Assembly (NCBI GenBank): GCA_020861185.1
Contig: JAJBSV010000005.1
Location: forward strand, 1 to 64,000
DNA from: Ruminococcus sp.
Lineage (GTDB): Bacteria > Bacillota > Clostridia > Oscillospirales > Ruminococcaceae
DNA: 64,000 nucleotides
Direction: 5' to 3'
Shown: positions 7,695 through 14,834 of the stretch, piece by piece
Layout: each line of letters opens with the position of its first letter
How positions within the stretch are numbered: position 1 is the stretch's first letter
The notes under the pieces: generated by a model
The model's input: the letters and a program-made list of their open reading frames with translations, nothing else
Told to the model about the DNA's origin: nothing
Databases searched by the model: none
Made by a program: the position numbers and the translations under genes

Positions 7695-8630
7695 TTACGG
7701 CTCCATGAAGGCTTCTGCAGCTTTCATGGCGTAGTCACGCATCCGTTCGCTATAGGCGCTTTCTTCGGAAAAACTGAACGAGTCGTCTGTTATGAGATCA
7801 TCTTTTGTCTTTCCGGTAGCTTTCAGTTCTTCGCTGTGCTGGTCGCAGAATTCGTCTACCTCTCTAAGAAAGATTTCCTGTGTATAATGGAATCCCGAAA
7901 GAGAAGCGATGTATCTCTCCAGAACAAAACGCCGGAACTGCGGCTTGTTCTTCTCAATCAGCTTTGCGAGGGCTTCTTCATCACTGAGGAGTGTGAAGCC
8001 TTCATCAGGAATGTGGGGATCCTCACCGTTAGCTATCATCATATTATAGATGTACTTGCCACGGCGGGTCGTCCATTCGATCTCTTCTTCTGTGGAAATA
8101 TCATATTCTGACTCGGACGTCAGCTTCCGCATAATCAGAGCGGCAATTTTCTTCTGACATTCAAGCCTCTTTTTCGGCTGATAGTCGGCTATGTAGCGCT
8201 CGATTAATTGCTGAATAGTGTCAGCCCCCTCCGCCTTGGCAAGCTCATCATCAACCGGCATCGGCGTGAGCCGCCAGATTTCATTGATGCGAAGAGTTGC
8301 CAGAGTGCCGCCAAGCTCTGTTGCAAATTCTGTCCCCTCCGAAAGACCGACTACAGCTTCTTCCGCCGAAAGAGCACCCACGAGCTTCCGACCAGGATAC
8401 AAAAGAATAGTGCGGCTTCTGTACTTTTCCGAGCCCTCCACGCAGGAGCACTTCATCGTGTCTCCTACAGCAACAGCATCCACCTTTTTAAGGGACGCAT
8501 GGTCGCCGGACACTGCAATGAGATACCTTGAAATATCCTCCTCCGTCACCCGCCAGGCACGCATTTCCGCAGGCACATCGAGCTGTGTGGAAAAATCATA
8601 TAGCTTTTTTATCGTTGAAGTTGACCCCAT
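7695..8630 (-). CDS. Trigger-factor-like protein lacking the ribosome-binding domain
   Basis: A 311-residue cytoplasmic protein. Residues ~65-145 resemble the FKBP-type insertion domain of trigger factor (start VGDTM, end LRINEIWRLTPMPVDDELAKAEG), and the rest, all helical and charged, resembles the trigger factor C-terminal arms. The N-terminal ribosome-docking motif (GFRxGKxP) of true trigger factor is absent, and the protein is about 120 residues shorter. It is therefore likely a free chaperone or prolyl isomerase dedicated to particular clients rather than the general nascent-chain chaperone. It heads the operon with thioredoxin, FTR-like protein and the exporter pair. The start ATG has AGGAGGG upstream and a promoter is visible at 8658-8687. 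Confidence 0.65.
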   Translation of the reverse strand: MGSTSTIKKLYDFSTQLDVPAEMRAWRVTEEDISRYLIAVSGDHASLKKVDAVAVGDTMKCSCVEGSEKYRSRTILLYPGRKLVGALSAEEAVVGLSEGTEFATELGGTLATLRINEIWRLTPMPVDDELAKAEGADTIQQLIERYIADYQPKKRLECQKKIAALIMRKLTSESEYDISTEEEIEWTTRRGKYIYNMMIANGEDPHIPDEGFTLLSDEEALAKLIEKNKPQFRRFVLERYIASLSGFHYTQEIFLREVDEFCDQHSEELKATGKTKDDLITDDSFSFSEESAYSERMRDYAMKAAEAFMEP

Positions 8631-8657
8631 TGAAATCCCTCCTGAATAATAAGTCTA

Positions 8658-8687
8658 ATTTTAGCACTTTTAAGCGTTGAAAATCAA
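8658..8687 (-). promoter_or_regulatory. Promoter of the trigger-factor-like/thioredoxin/exporter operon
   Basis: On the minus strand, TTGATT (8682-8687) and TAAAAT (8658-8663) with an 18-base spacer, about 20 bases before the likely leader of the 8630 start. Confidence 0.5.
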
Positions 8688-8689
8688 TA

Positions 8690-9052
8690 TCAGATGCGAA
8701 AGCGGTACGAAAGGGGAGAATTCTGTCAAGGACATTAAAAACCGAATTCCGTTTCAGTTATAATGTCAACCGAGAAAATCTACAGTCAGAATAAGGGTCG
8801 GAAAATGCCACTTTTTTGCGATGTAAGGCTTTTTTGAACGATGAATACAGTAACTATCTTCGCTTCTGTTGCCCTCAAACCTGGCGCAATTTTCGAGCAG
8901 TTTGTTGACATACCACTTCTTGTCTACAAAATAAGAGGTATGCACTTTGTAGTGCATACCTCTTTTTTGACCGCCTCGTCAGGCAGACGCCCTGATATTG
9001 ATTTCTTTGAAACCTGTCTTATGAGCGACTGGCTCACACGACAGCTTTTTTA
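8690..9052. other. Intergenic region with two hairpins, no gene recognised
   Basis: This 360-base gap holds no convincing gene. A minus-strand open frame at 8766-8957 has no ribosome binding site and no family resemblance. A near-perfect hairpin at 8931-8966 (AAGAGGTATGCACT/AGTGCATACCTCTT then TTTT) has the form of a plus-strand terminator, and a second stem with a T-run lies at 9014-9053 (CTGTC..TGAGC/GCTCA..GACAG then TTTTTT). A perfect -10 (TATAAT, 8759-8764, plus) lacks a good -35. A small RNA read on the plus strand and ended by the first hairpin is possible but unproven. Confidence 0.4.
8931..8966 (+). terminator. Strong 14-bp hairpin with T-run
   Basis: Stem AAGAGGTATGCACT / AGTGCATACCTCTT with a 4-base loop followed by T residues. 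No annotated plus-strand gene precedes it, so it may end a small RNA, or work in both directions to close the minus-strand DUF4956 operon. Confidence 0.55.
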
Positions 9053-9715
9053 TTATTGACCGGTATATTCCACCATCACCGCGCTTATTACGCCATCCAC
9101 TTCGTAGAGCTTGTCTACGAGGCGGGTGTTTTTCTTTTTGAGGCGGATGTTACAGGTGAGCTCGGTTTCGCCCTGATAACGGGAGCGTCCGAGGGTCTTC
9201 GCTTTCAGAGCGTTCATTATCTCGGAGATGTTCTCCTCGGCTTCGGAGGTGTATCTGATGACGAGGACATAGGTCCTCTTGCCCTTTGCGATAACCGTAA
9301 AGAGTATATAGACGAGTGCGATTCCGAGGGTTGCAATGAGTGCGAACGGATAGAGACCGGCTCCCGAGGTGATTCCCGAGGCTATTCCCCAGAAGAGGAA
9401 ACCGACGTCGAGGGGGTCTTTGACCGCCGAGCGGAACCTCACAATCGACAGTGCACCGACCATTCCCAAAGACAAAACGAGGTTTGAGCCGATTACGAGG
9501 ACGATGAACGCCGTTATTACCGTTATCATGACGATGAGGACGGCGAAGTTTTCGCTGTATACCGCTCCGCGATAAAATACCTTATAGACAAAGTAGATTA
9601 CGATTCCGCACAGAAGTGCGCAAACGAGTGTTACGAGTATGTACGAGACGGTCAAGTGCTCGACGAGCCCCAACTGCTCGATGCTTTCTTTCAGAACTGC
9701 CTTAATGCTGCTCAT
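9053..9715 (-). CDS. DUF4956 integral membrane protein
   Basis: A 220-residue membrane protein of the DUF4956 family. About four helices are visible in residues ~25-150, including the family hallmark LGMVGALSIVRFRSAVKDPLD between helices, followed by a soluble C-terminal domain of ~75 residues with a ferredoxin-like pattern ending IVSAVMVEY-type strand. I chose the ATG at 9715 (MSSIKAVL) because AAAGGAAG lies just upstream; a longer frame would extend back into the preceding VTC gene. DUF4956 genes often sit next to VTC polyphosphate polymerase domain genes, as here, and the pair is thought to act together in making or moving a polymer. The molecular role of DUF4956 is not established. Confidence 0.82.
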   Translation of the reverse strand: MSSIKAVLKESIEQLGLVEHLTVSYILVTLVCALLCGIVIYFVYKVFYRGAVYSENFAVLIVMITVITAFIVLVIGSNLVLSLGMVGALSIVRFRSAVKDPLDVGFLFWGIASGITSGAGLYPFALIATLGIALVYILFTVIAKGKRTYVLVIRYTSEAEENISEIMNALKAKTLGRSRYQGETELTCNIRLKKKNTRLVDKLYEVDGVISAVMVEYTGQ

Positions 9716-9738
9716 ATTTTTCTTCCTTTCTTGTGGGT

Positions 9739-10491
9739 TTAAAGACCGATTGTCTGAGGCTTGTAGTTGTCGAGAACGTCCCGGCATGAAGTGAACTTCG
9801 AAACGGCAATCTTCTCTCCGCCGACGCTCGAGACGAGCATCGAGAGAGCTTTTGGGATGAAGTCGTCGTATTTGACCTCCATTATCACCATGCCATTCGT
9901 GTAGACAGGAACTGTCAGAAGCTCTTCGTCGAACATGTCAACGCAGGAACCTCCTGCGCCTGCTATGCCCGCTCTCAGAGCCTTGTCGAAAGTGATTCGG
10001 ACGTTTCCGACAGGCTCGACATAGGCTTCGCGGGTGTAATCGACAACAACCGACGGGCGCAAGCCCTTCCCTCCCCATAGGGCAAGAAACTCAGCCGCAG
10101 TGAAGCTGTCATCCGGCTTCAGAAGCGAGCAGTCGCCGGCTATCAGAGCCTTGGCGCAGTCGAGCGAGATGCCGGTACCGGTCTTTCTGATTCTGTCGCC
10201 GTTTTTCTCCTTGCGCTCAAGCCTGATTACGTCCCGGGAGAAGTTATAAGTCCTGATTCGGAACTTTTTGCGGTGCGTAACACCGGCAATCTTGTCCCAA
10301 TAGGACGAGTGATAAATGTCGTCGAAGTAAAGGCTACGGATAAAGTAGTTGCCGTTGCGGAGGGAATGCGAATCGGGCTTCATCAGCGCCGAGATGCGGG
10401 TTCGGGCGGTGACATACTCAGCCTTTGAGAGAAGAAGCTTTATCTCGTGGCGGTATTTGCCGCCGGTGGGCTCAGAGTATTTTTTCTTCAT
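9739..10491 (-). CDS. VTC-domain polyphosphate polymerase-like protein
   Basis: A 250-residue cytoplasmic protein with the VTC (vacuolar transporter chaperone) tunnel-fold domain. Visible features include YRHEIKLLL at the start, FIRSLYFDD, basic strands KKFRIRTYN and RLERKEKNGDR, VVVDYTREAYV, and EVKYDDFIP near the end. In yeast Vtc4 this fold polymerises polyphosphate from ATP; bacterial VTC proteins are less studied and some act with CotH kinases. The ATG at 10491 is used since GGTGGGG lies 9 bases upstream; the gene overlaps the end of the PC4 gene by 20 bases. It precedes DUF4956 by 23 bases, so the flippase, PC4, VTC and DUF4956 genes form a tight operon. Confidence 0.8.
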   Translation of the reverse strand: MKKKYSEPTGGKYRHEIKLLLSKAEYVTARTRISALMKPDSHSLRNGNYFIRSLYFDDIYHSSYWDKIAGVTHRKKFRIRTYNFSRDVIRLERKEKNGDRIRKTGTGISLDCAKALIAGDCSLLKPDDSFTAAEFLALWGGKGLRPSVVVDYTREAYVEPVGNVRITFDKALRAGIAGAGGSCVDMFDEELLTVPVYTNGMVIMEVKYDDFIPKALSMLVSSVGGEKIAVSKFTSCRDVLDNYKPQTIGL

Positions 10492-10732
10492 CCACATCAT
10501 CCCCACCAAGGTCAACAGGTTCGCCTTTGATTATGTGGGACAGGTTTTCAAATTCCGCTTCGGTGAGGGTCACGCCCTTGCTCATTCTGGTATGGTCGGG
10601 CGACCAGTCGCGGATGTCGTACTTCGGGACGCCTTCGTTCCAGCTGACTTTATTGAGTTCCTTCGTCCAGCCGCGAGCGGTCTCCGAAAGAATGCCCAAG
10701 TGCTCCTTGATTTCATAAGTAAGTTCTGCCAT
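10472..10732 (-). CDS. PC4/YdbC-family single-strand DNA-binding protein
   Basis: An 86-residue protein like YdbC of lactococci, a PC4 (p15 transcriptional coactivator) fold protein that binds single-stranded DNA without sequence preference. Seen motifs: GWTKELNKVSWNEG and KYDIRDWSPDHTRMSKGVTLT, which form the curved beta-sheet DNA-binding face. YdbC-type genes are widespread in Firmicutes and usually stand alone. Here it lies between a polysaccharide flippase and the VTC gene, with its stop overlapping the VTC start, so its place in the operon may be incidental. It starts at an ATG with AAAGGAA 7-8 bases upstream. Confidence 0.85.
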   Translation of the reverse strand: MAELTYEIKEHLGILSETARGWTKELNKVSWNEGVPKYDIRDWSPDHTRMSKGVTLTEAEFENLSHIIKGEPVDLGGDDVDEEKIL

Positions 10733-10745
10733 AGTTATTTCCTTT

Positions 10746-12188
10746 CTATTTTCTTATTAGCTTCGATTTGAGCTTCTCCGGCATCAGCATCACAAGTGCC
10801 TGCCAAAGGTCTTTTATATTCAGTGCAAACGAAATTATGAACAGCACACCGAGTATCAGATAGAGCATCCACCAGTATGGGAACGTTATCTGATTGACGA
10901 TGACCATTGCCGCCATGACTACCGTGTTGATGATTATTTTCGGCATTGAGAAGTCATAGTGGATGAGTCTACGGGTGTCGTAGAGTCTGTAGAAGAAGAC
11001 GACGAAATATGCCACAAACGTTGCGAACGCCGCGCCGTAGATTCCGAACGAGGGAATCAGTGCGAAGTTGAGGATTATATTTATTATTCCCGCGACAAGC
11101 GAGGTGTAAAACGAGTGCTTCGTCTTCTTCTCGGCTATGTAGACGGAGCCTAAAAACGTGTTGAAGCAGGTGAAAACGGTTGCAAGAGTCAGTAGCGGCG
11201 AGTAGAGATAGGACTCGAAATACTGCTCGTTAATCCAGACCTGCGTTATCGGCTTGATGAGAAGGAGTATTCCCGATGCGAGGACATACATGAACGCCGA
11301 GCACATTCTGAAAACGTCGGTATAGAACTTCTCGCGCTCCGCCGAATTGTTCTCGGTGATGGCGGACATGTTCCACGCCTGCGAGAACATCGTGAATATC
11401 GTCGTTAAGATTGTCGGGATTTTATATGCAATGGCGTTGATGCCCGTCAGGTATTCGCCGTGGAAAATGCGGATTATGAATCTGTCGGAAATGCTCGTTA
11501 TCAGCCACAATAGGTTCGTCGACATCAGCGGCGCCGCATATTTTACCATGCTCTTGGCGAGCTCTTTGTCGAAGCTCCGAGGTGAAACGAACCGCCACAG
11601 CCTTCCCGCCGTGAATAAGAAAATGCTCGAAATCAGGTCGGAAAGAATAATTGCCAAGAGATACCCTTCAATTCCCATATCGAATCCGACAAGGAACAGG
11701 ATGTCAAGAAGGAGCATCACGAGGGTGCAGATGATTCCGTCCACCGCAAACAGTGTGACCTTCCCCTGCCCACGGGTGAAGAACATGTTGATCTGCCGGA
11801 GCGACGAGGTACAAACATAGATATATAGTATCACCGTGTAGCCGTCGACATAGTCGAAAAGCGAGATTATCGGGAAGATAAGCGCCATCGCCGCCATTCC
11901 CAATATATAAACGCTCAGGCAGACGGTGTAGACCTGCTTGTAGTCCTTGATTTCTTTCGAATCGAGCCCGAATCGAAGCGCTGCCTCCGAAATCGAGATA
12001 GTGAAAATCGGAATCAGGATATTGGCGGTCTGGGCGATGAGGTCGACAGTGCCGTATTCCTCAGGCGTCAGGCATGCGGTATACAGCGGCACCAGAATCA
12101 GCACCAGAATCTTCGAGCCGAAGGAGCCTAAGGCGAAAATCAGAGTGTTTGCCATCAGTTTTTTGAAATTTTTATTTTCGCTCGCCAA
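10746..12188 (-). CDS. Polysaccharide flippase (MOP/Wzx-type)
   Basis: A 480-residue membrane protein with about 14 helices. It belongs to the MOP exporter superfamily (Wzx/RfbX-like), which moves lipid-linked oligosaccharides across the membrane. Seen: the N-terminal LIFALGSFGSKILVLI and LVPLYTACLTPEEYGTVDL, typical of polysaccharide biosynthesis proteins, with a basic C-terminus. I placed the start at a TTG at 12186-12188, which has GGAAGGG 6 bases upstream; a longer frame reaches 12263 but would overlap the -10 box at 12223-12228. It leads the operon flippase-PC4-VTC-DUF4956. No glycosyltransferases are beside it, which is unusual for a Wzx gene, so the cargo is unknown. Confidence 0.83.
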   Translation of the reverse strand: MASENKNFKKLMANTLIFALGSFGSKILVLILVPLYTACLTPEEYGTVDLIAQTANILIPIFTISISEAALRFGLDSKEIKDYKQVYTVCLSVYILGMAAMALIFPIISLFDYVDGYTVILYIYVCTSSLRQINMFFTRGQGKVTLFAVDGIICTLVMLLLDILFLVGFDMGIEGYLLAIILSDLISSIFLFTAGRLWRFVSPRSFDKELAKSMVKYAAPLMSTNLLWLITSISDRFIIRIFHGEYLTGINAIAYKIPTILTTIFTMFSQAWNMSAITENNSAEREKFYTDVFRMCSAFMYVLASGILLLIKPITQVWINEQYFESYLYSPLLTLATVFTCFNTFLGSVYIAEKKTKHSFYTSLVAGIINIILNFALIPSFGIYGAAFATFVAYFVVFFYRLYDTRRLIHYDFSMPKIIINTVVMAAMVIVNQITFPYWWMLYLILGVLFIISFALNIKDLWQALVMLMPEKLKSKLIRK

Positions 12189-12222
12189 GGGTCGCCCTTC
12201 CTTTCCTGAAAACAATACCTCT

Positions 12223-12251
12223 ATTATAATAGCCTCACATAAAAAAATCAA
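12223..12251 (-). promoter_or_regulatory. Promoter of the flippase operon
   Basis: Minus-strand TTGATT (12246-12251), 17-base spacer, TATAAT (12223-12228). The start point near 12216 gives a leader of about 28 bases before the TTG start at 12188. Confidence 0.7.
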
Positions 12252-12293
12252 GAAAAATCGCAAAAAGGGCTATGAAAATATCTCAAACTGTGA

Positions 12294-12299
12294 TATACT
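12294..12299 (+). promoter_or_regulatory. Extended -10 element before the 42-residue peptide gene
   Basis: TGATATACT at 12291-12299 is an extended -10 (TGnTATACT) on the plus strand, with no clear -35. It would give a ~65-base leader to the ATG at 12370. Confidence 0.4.
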
Positions 12300-12369
12300 T
12301 AAGACAGTCGAATAAATCCGGCGGCAACTCCGCCGAGAATGTTGTTTTAAATATTATGGAGGATAAGCT

Positions 12370-12498
12370 ATGAATAAAGATAACGTTTTGAGAATCCTCG
12401 TGATTCTCTCGGCACTGACCTGCATTTTGGGAATAGTCAAGCTTACTGCGGAAGCGCTGAGCTTGGGGACACACAAGTATTTTGATGTGTCCGACTAA
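12370..12498 (+). CDS. Small hydrophobic peptide, 42 residues, unknown function
   Basis: A short gene with good translation signals: TATGGAGGATAAGCT before the ATG and a TAA at 12496-12498. The product has a charged start (MNKDNVLR), one hydrophobic helix of about 20 residues (ILVILSALTCILGIVKL region), and a polar tail ending FDVSD. It is therefore probably a single-span membrane peptide. It is followed within 30 bases by a strong terminator (12528-12552), so it looks like a complete one-gene transcript. It diverges from the flippase operon. I do not recognise a family. It could be a real small protein or a type I toxin-like peptide, but no antisense promoter was seen. Confidence 0.5.
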   Translation: MNKDNVLRILVILSALTCILGIVKLTAEALSLGTHKYFDVSD

Positions 12499-12504
12499 AT
12501 CGGA

Positions 12505-12552
12505 AACCCCTCCGGCACTTCGTGCCACCTCCCCTTTCAGGGGAGGCTTTTT
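12505..12552 (+). terminator. Double-hairpin terminator, repeat-like
   Basis: A small TTCG-loop hairpin (GGCAC/GTGCC) is followed by CCTCCCC-TTTCA-GGGGAGG and CTTTTT. The order 'CCCCTCC, TTCG hairpin, C-rich/G-rich hairpin, T-run' recurs at 14435-14490, so this may be a dispersed repeat that serves as a terminator. Confidence 0.7.
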
Positions 12553-12619
12553 CGTCATACGAGTTTTGTACACTTTCCACAAAAAATCCGGGTTTCACAA
12601 CATCTCCAAGAATTTACGG

Positions 12620-12647
12620 TTGATTTTTTCATCTTCTCTGGTATAAT
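12620..12647 (+). promoter_or_regulatory. Promoter of the M23 peptidase gene
   Basis: TTGATT (12620-12625), 16-base spacer, TATAAT (12642-12647), about 50 bases before the start codon at 12698. Confidence 0.65.
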
Positions 12648-12697
12648 AGAATAGCAAGTTTGTAACCCTTTTGTAACTATTTGAGAGAGGAGGAGCC

Positions 12698-14434
12698 ATG
12701 TTTTTAGCACATATCCGGACGGGGCTGTGGGCGATATTCAACTTTTTGCAGTTCGTCGGTCGCACGGTCGCAGATATTATAAAAAGAATATTTACCGCCG
12801 TTTTCGGATTCCTCGGAAGATTTCTGTCGAGACTGTTCAAAAGAATCGGCGGTTGGCTCTCAAAAAAATTCAAACAGCCGCTTTATGATATATGGTGCTT
12901 CGTCCTGACGCCGTTTGCACACGCATTCGGGCGGCTTGCTCACACACAAATCCAGTTCCGCAAGGCGAAGAGAATCAGCAACGACCATGCCAAAAAGGTT
13001 GCGTTCAATGCAATCGGCACCTTCCTTAAGTGGCTCGGCAGAGCTCTCGTGTCTCTCTTCAACTATGCCGCGCCGGTTATCTGCATCGCCTTCTTCATTT
13101 CTCTTGTGAGATACGCAAACTCCATCACCTACTCTGTTTCTGTCGAGTATAACGGCAATGAGCTCGGAGTGATTTCGAACGAGGCGGACTATAACGAGGC
13201 TCAGGCTCTCGTTCAGGACAAGATTACATACACCTCGTCCGACAATGCTGTCATCGCGACCCCGACGTTCACGATAAAGGTCGCAAGCGATGACGACGAT
13301 ACAATCGACATTGACAGCCTTTCTGAGCTGATGCTCGAGTCGGCGGACGTCAACGTTGTGAACGCCTACGGATTCTATATAAACGACACCCTCGTCGGAG
13401 TTTATGACGAGGAAGAAATGCTCAAGGTCAAGGCGGCTCTTGAATCAAAGCTCGCCGAATATTACACCTCGAACGCCATTTCGGTTGAATTTACCGACGA
13501 TGTCGAGATTATCGAGGGCAGATACATTGAGGACAACTTGACGCTTTCGGACATCGCCGTTGCTTATATCAACGGGAGCGTCACCGTTGAGGCATACTAT
13601 ATCGTAGAGGACGGAGACTCGATTTCCTCGATAGCAAGCGCCCTCGGCTACACGACCGACGAGCTTCTTGAGGAGAACCCGTCGCTTTCGGACGGAGTCT
13701 ATGCCGGCGACATCGTCACATATCACTATGCCGAGCCGAATCTATCGGTCGTCACGACGCACTACGAAACCTATAATCAGGTTGTCGAGCGTGAGACGAG
13801 GTATACCTACAACAGCAAAATGGAGGAATACAACGAAATTCTCATCCAGTCCGGCTCGGACGGCTATGAGAACGTAACGGCACTCGTCACCGAAACGGAC
13901 GGCGTCGAGACGGACAGAACGATAACTTCGAGCTACACAATCATCGAGATGGTTCCGAGAATCTTCGAGGTCGGAACCGCCGAGAACACGACCATTGACG
14001 ACACAAGCATCATCGACCTCTTGGGTACCTTCTGCTGGCCTGTCGGCGGCGAGGGAGGCTATGTCAGCTCGACCTACGGCTGGCGTTCGTGGGACTCCTC
14101 GAGTCACTATGCGATTGATATCGCCGCAAATTACGGCACAGACATCTATGCCGCCTGCTCGGGAACGGTAACATTTGCGAGCACATACGGCGCATACGGA
14201 AAGCTCGTCATAATCGACTGCGGCTACGGCTACGAAGCCTACTATGGGCACATGTCGTCGATTGATGTGAGCGAGGGAGACGTTGTCGAGAAGGGCGACG
14301 TCATCGGACACGTCGGCATGACCGGCTCCGCCTCCGGCAACCACCTGCACTTTGAAATGCGCTATAACGACGACCGCTTCAACCCGATTTATGTCCTGGG
14401 CGGGTATAGTAATCATGAGATAAGGAATTGGTGA
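12698..14434 (+). CDS. Membrane-anchored LysM-G5-M23 peptidoglycan endopeptidase
   Basis: A 578-residue cell-wall enzyme. Residues 1-112 are basic and amphipathic and probably stay inside; a membrane helix spans ~113-140. Outside, a ~150-residue spacer (140-298) is followed by a LysM peptidoglycan-binding domain (~299-343, YYIVEDGDSISSIASALG), a G5-like domain (~350-427), and an M23/LytM metallopeptidase domain (~447-567). The zinc and catalytic residues are present: H470 and D474 in HYAIDIA, H518 in YYGHMS, H549 and H551 in NHLHFE, so it should be active. M23 enzymes cut peptide cross-links in peptidoglycan during growth, division or spore formation. It has its own promoter, a GAGAGGAGGAG ribosome binding site and a terminator. 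The long cytoplasmic head is unusual. Confidence 0.88.
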   Translation: MFLAHIRTGLWAIFNFLQFVGRTVADIIKRIFTAVFGFLGRFLSRLFKRIGGWLSKKFKQPLYDIWCFVLTPFAHAFGRLAHTQIQFRKAKRISNDHAKKVAFNAIGTFLKWLGRALVSLFNYAAPVICIAFFISLVRYANSITYSVSVEYNGNELGVISNEADYNEAQALVQDKITYTSSDNAVIATPTFTIKVASDDDDTIDIDSLSELMLESADVNVVNAYGFYINDTLVGVYDEEEMLKVKAALESKLAEYYTSNAISVEFTDDVEIIEGRYIEDNLTLSDIAVAYINGSVTVEAYYIVEDGDSISSIASALGYTTDELLEENPSLSDGVYAGDIVTYHYAEPNLSVVTTHYETYNQVVERETRYTYNSKMEEYNEILIQSGSDGYENVTALVTETDGVETDRTITSSYTIIEMVPRIFEVGTAENTTIDDTSIIDLLGTFCWPVGGEGGYVSSTYGWRSWDSSSHYAIDIAANYGTDIYAACSGTVTFASTYGAYGKLVIIDCGYGYEAYYGHMSSIDVSEGDVVEKGDVIGHVGMTGSASGNHLHFEMRYNDDRFNPIYVLGGYSNHEIRNW

Positions 14435-14490
14435 ACCCCCTCCACCATGTTTCGCATGGTCCCCCCCCAAAGCATTGGGGGGGCTTTTTA
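14435..14490 (+). terminator. Terminator after the M23 peptidase gene
   Basis: ACCATG-TTTCG-CATGGT hairpin followed by a C7/G7 stem (14462-14468 with 14477-14483) and CTTTTTATTT. Same design as 12505-12552. Confidence 0.8.
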
Positions 14491-14508
14491 TTTGCAAATC
14501 ATTAATTG

Positions 14509-14538
14509 TTGACAAAATGTCGATTTGTGTGGTATAAT
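14509..14538 (+). promoter_or_regulatory. Promoter of the small toxin mRNA (locus 1)
   Basis: TTGACA (14509-14514), 18-base spacer, TATAAT (14533-14538), both perfect consensus. The start lies near 14545, at the 9-base motif GGTGAGAGG that also begins the opposing RNA. Confidence 0.8.
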
Positions 14539-14588
14539 GTCTGCGGTGAGAGGTGGTTGGCTCTTCCCTGTGAAGGGAGGTGGCGCTA

Positions 14589-14681
14589 ATGGAGATTTTG
14601 TCCATCGTTTTGGAAGTCATGGCTCTGCTATTGACCGCTTTCTCTATTGGTTACACCGTTGGTAGTAACCAAAAGAAATAA
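14589..14681 (+). CDS. Putative holin-like type I toxin peptide, 30 residues
   Basis: A 30-residue peptide with an excellent ribosome binding site (GAAGGGAGG, 14572-14580). It begins MEILSIVLEV, has one hydrophobic helix (MALLLTAFSIGYTVG) and ends in the polar tail SNQKK. This matches the small 'putative holin-like toxin' peptides of Firmicutes, which insert into the membrane and are held in check by an antisense RNA. The context fits: perfect promoters face each other at 14509-14538 (plus) and 14790-14818 (minus), and both RNAs run into the same hairpin at 14682-14712. It stands alone between two unrelated genes. Toxicity is inferred from the family and layout. Confidence 0.75.
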   Translation: MEILSIVLEVMALLLTAFSIGYTVGSNQKK

Positions 14682-14712
14682 CCGCACCTGACTCTTAAGT
14701 CAGGCACGGCAA
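14682..14712. terminator. Bidirectional terminator shared by toxin mRNA and antisense RNA
   Basis: CCTGACT-CTTA-AGTCAGG stem just after the toxin stop codon, extended by CCG/CGG pairs. T-runs flank it on both strands (CTTTTTT on plus; TTATTTCTTTT on minus), so both converging RNAs can end here. Confidence 0.65.
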
Positions 14713-14783
14713 CTTTTTTCGATAACTAGTTTGTTGGGAAGAGAAACCGTTGCCTGAATGCCAGTTCAGGCAACCCTCTCACC
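14690..14783 (-). ncRNA. Predicted antisense antitoxin RNA (locus 1)
   Basis: From the minus promoter (-35 14813-14818, -10 14790-14795) an RNA of roughly 95-110 bases would start near 14783. It begins with GGTGAGAGG, folds into a strong hairpin (GTTGCCTGAA/TTCAGGCAAC, near 14747-14773), and runs through the complement of the toxin mRNA 3' end to the shared terminator. The layout is like the convergent par locus of plasmid pAD1 and other type I antitoxins. The exact end is inferred. Confidence 0.6.
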
Positions 14784-14789
14784 ATTTAT

Positions 14790-14818
14790 ATTATACTATC
14801 TTTTAGCTGTGATGTCAA
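14790..14818 (-). promoter_or_regulatory. Promoter of the antisense RNA (locus 1)
   Basis: Minus-strand TTGACA (14813-14818), 17-base spacer, TATAAT (14790-14795): perfect consensus, as expected for a strongly made antitoxin RNA. Confidence 0.8.
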
Positions 14819-14834
14819 CAGCTATTTTTTTATT

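Noticed and set aside
8766..8957. 63-residue minus-strand open frame in the gap before the DUF4956 operon end
   Set aside because: No ribosome site and overlaps the strong hairpin; I could not match it to a transposase or other family.
13742..14620. 292-residue minus-strand open frame opposite the M23 peptidase
   Set aside because: Lies across the M23 active-site region, its terminator and part of the toxin locus; shadow.
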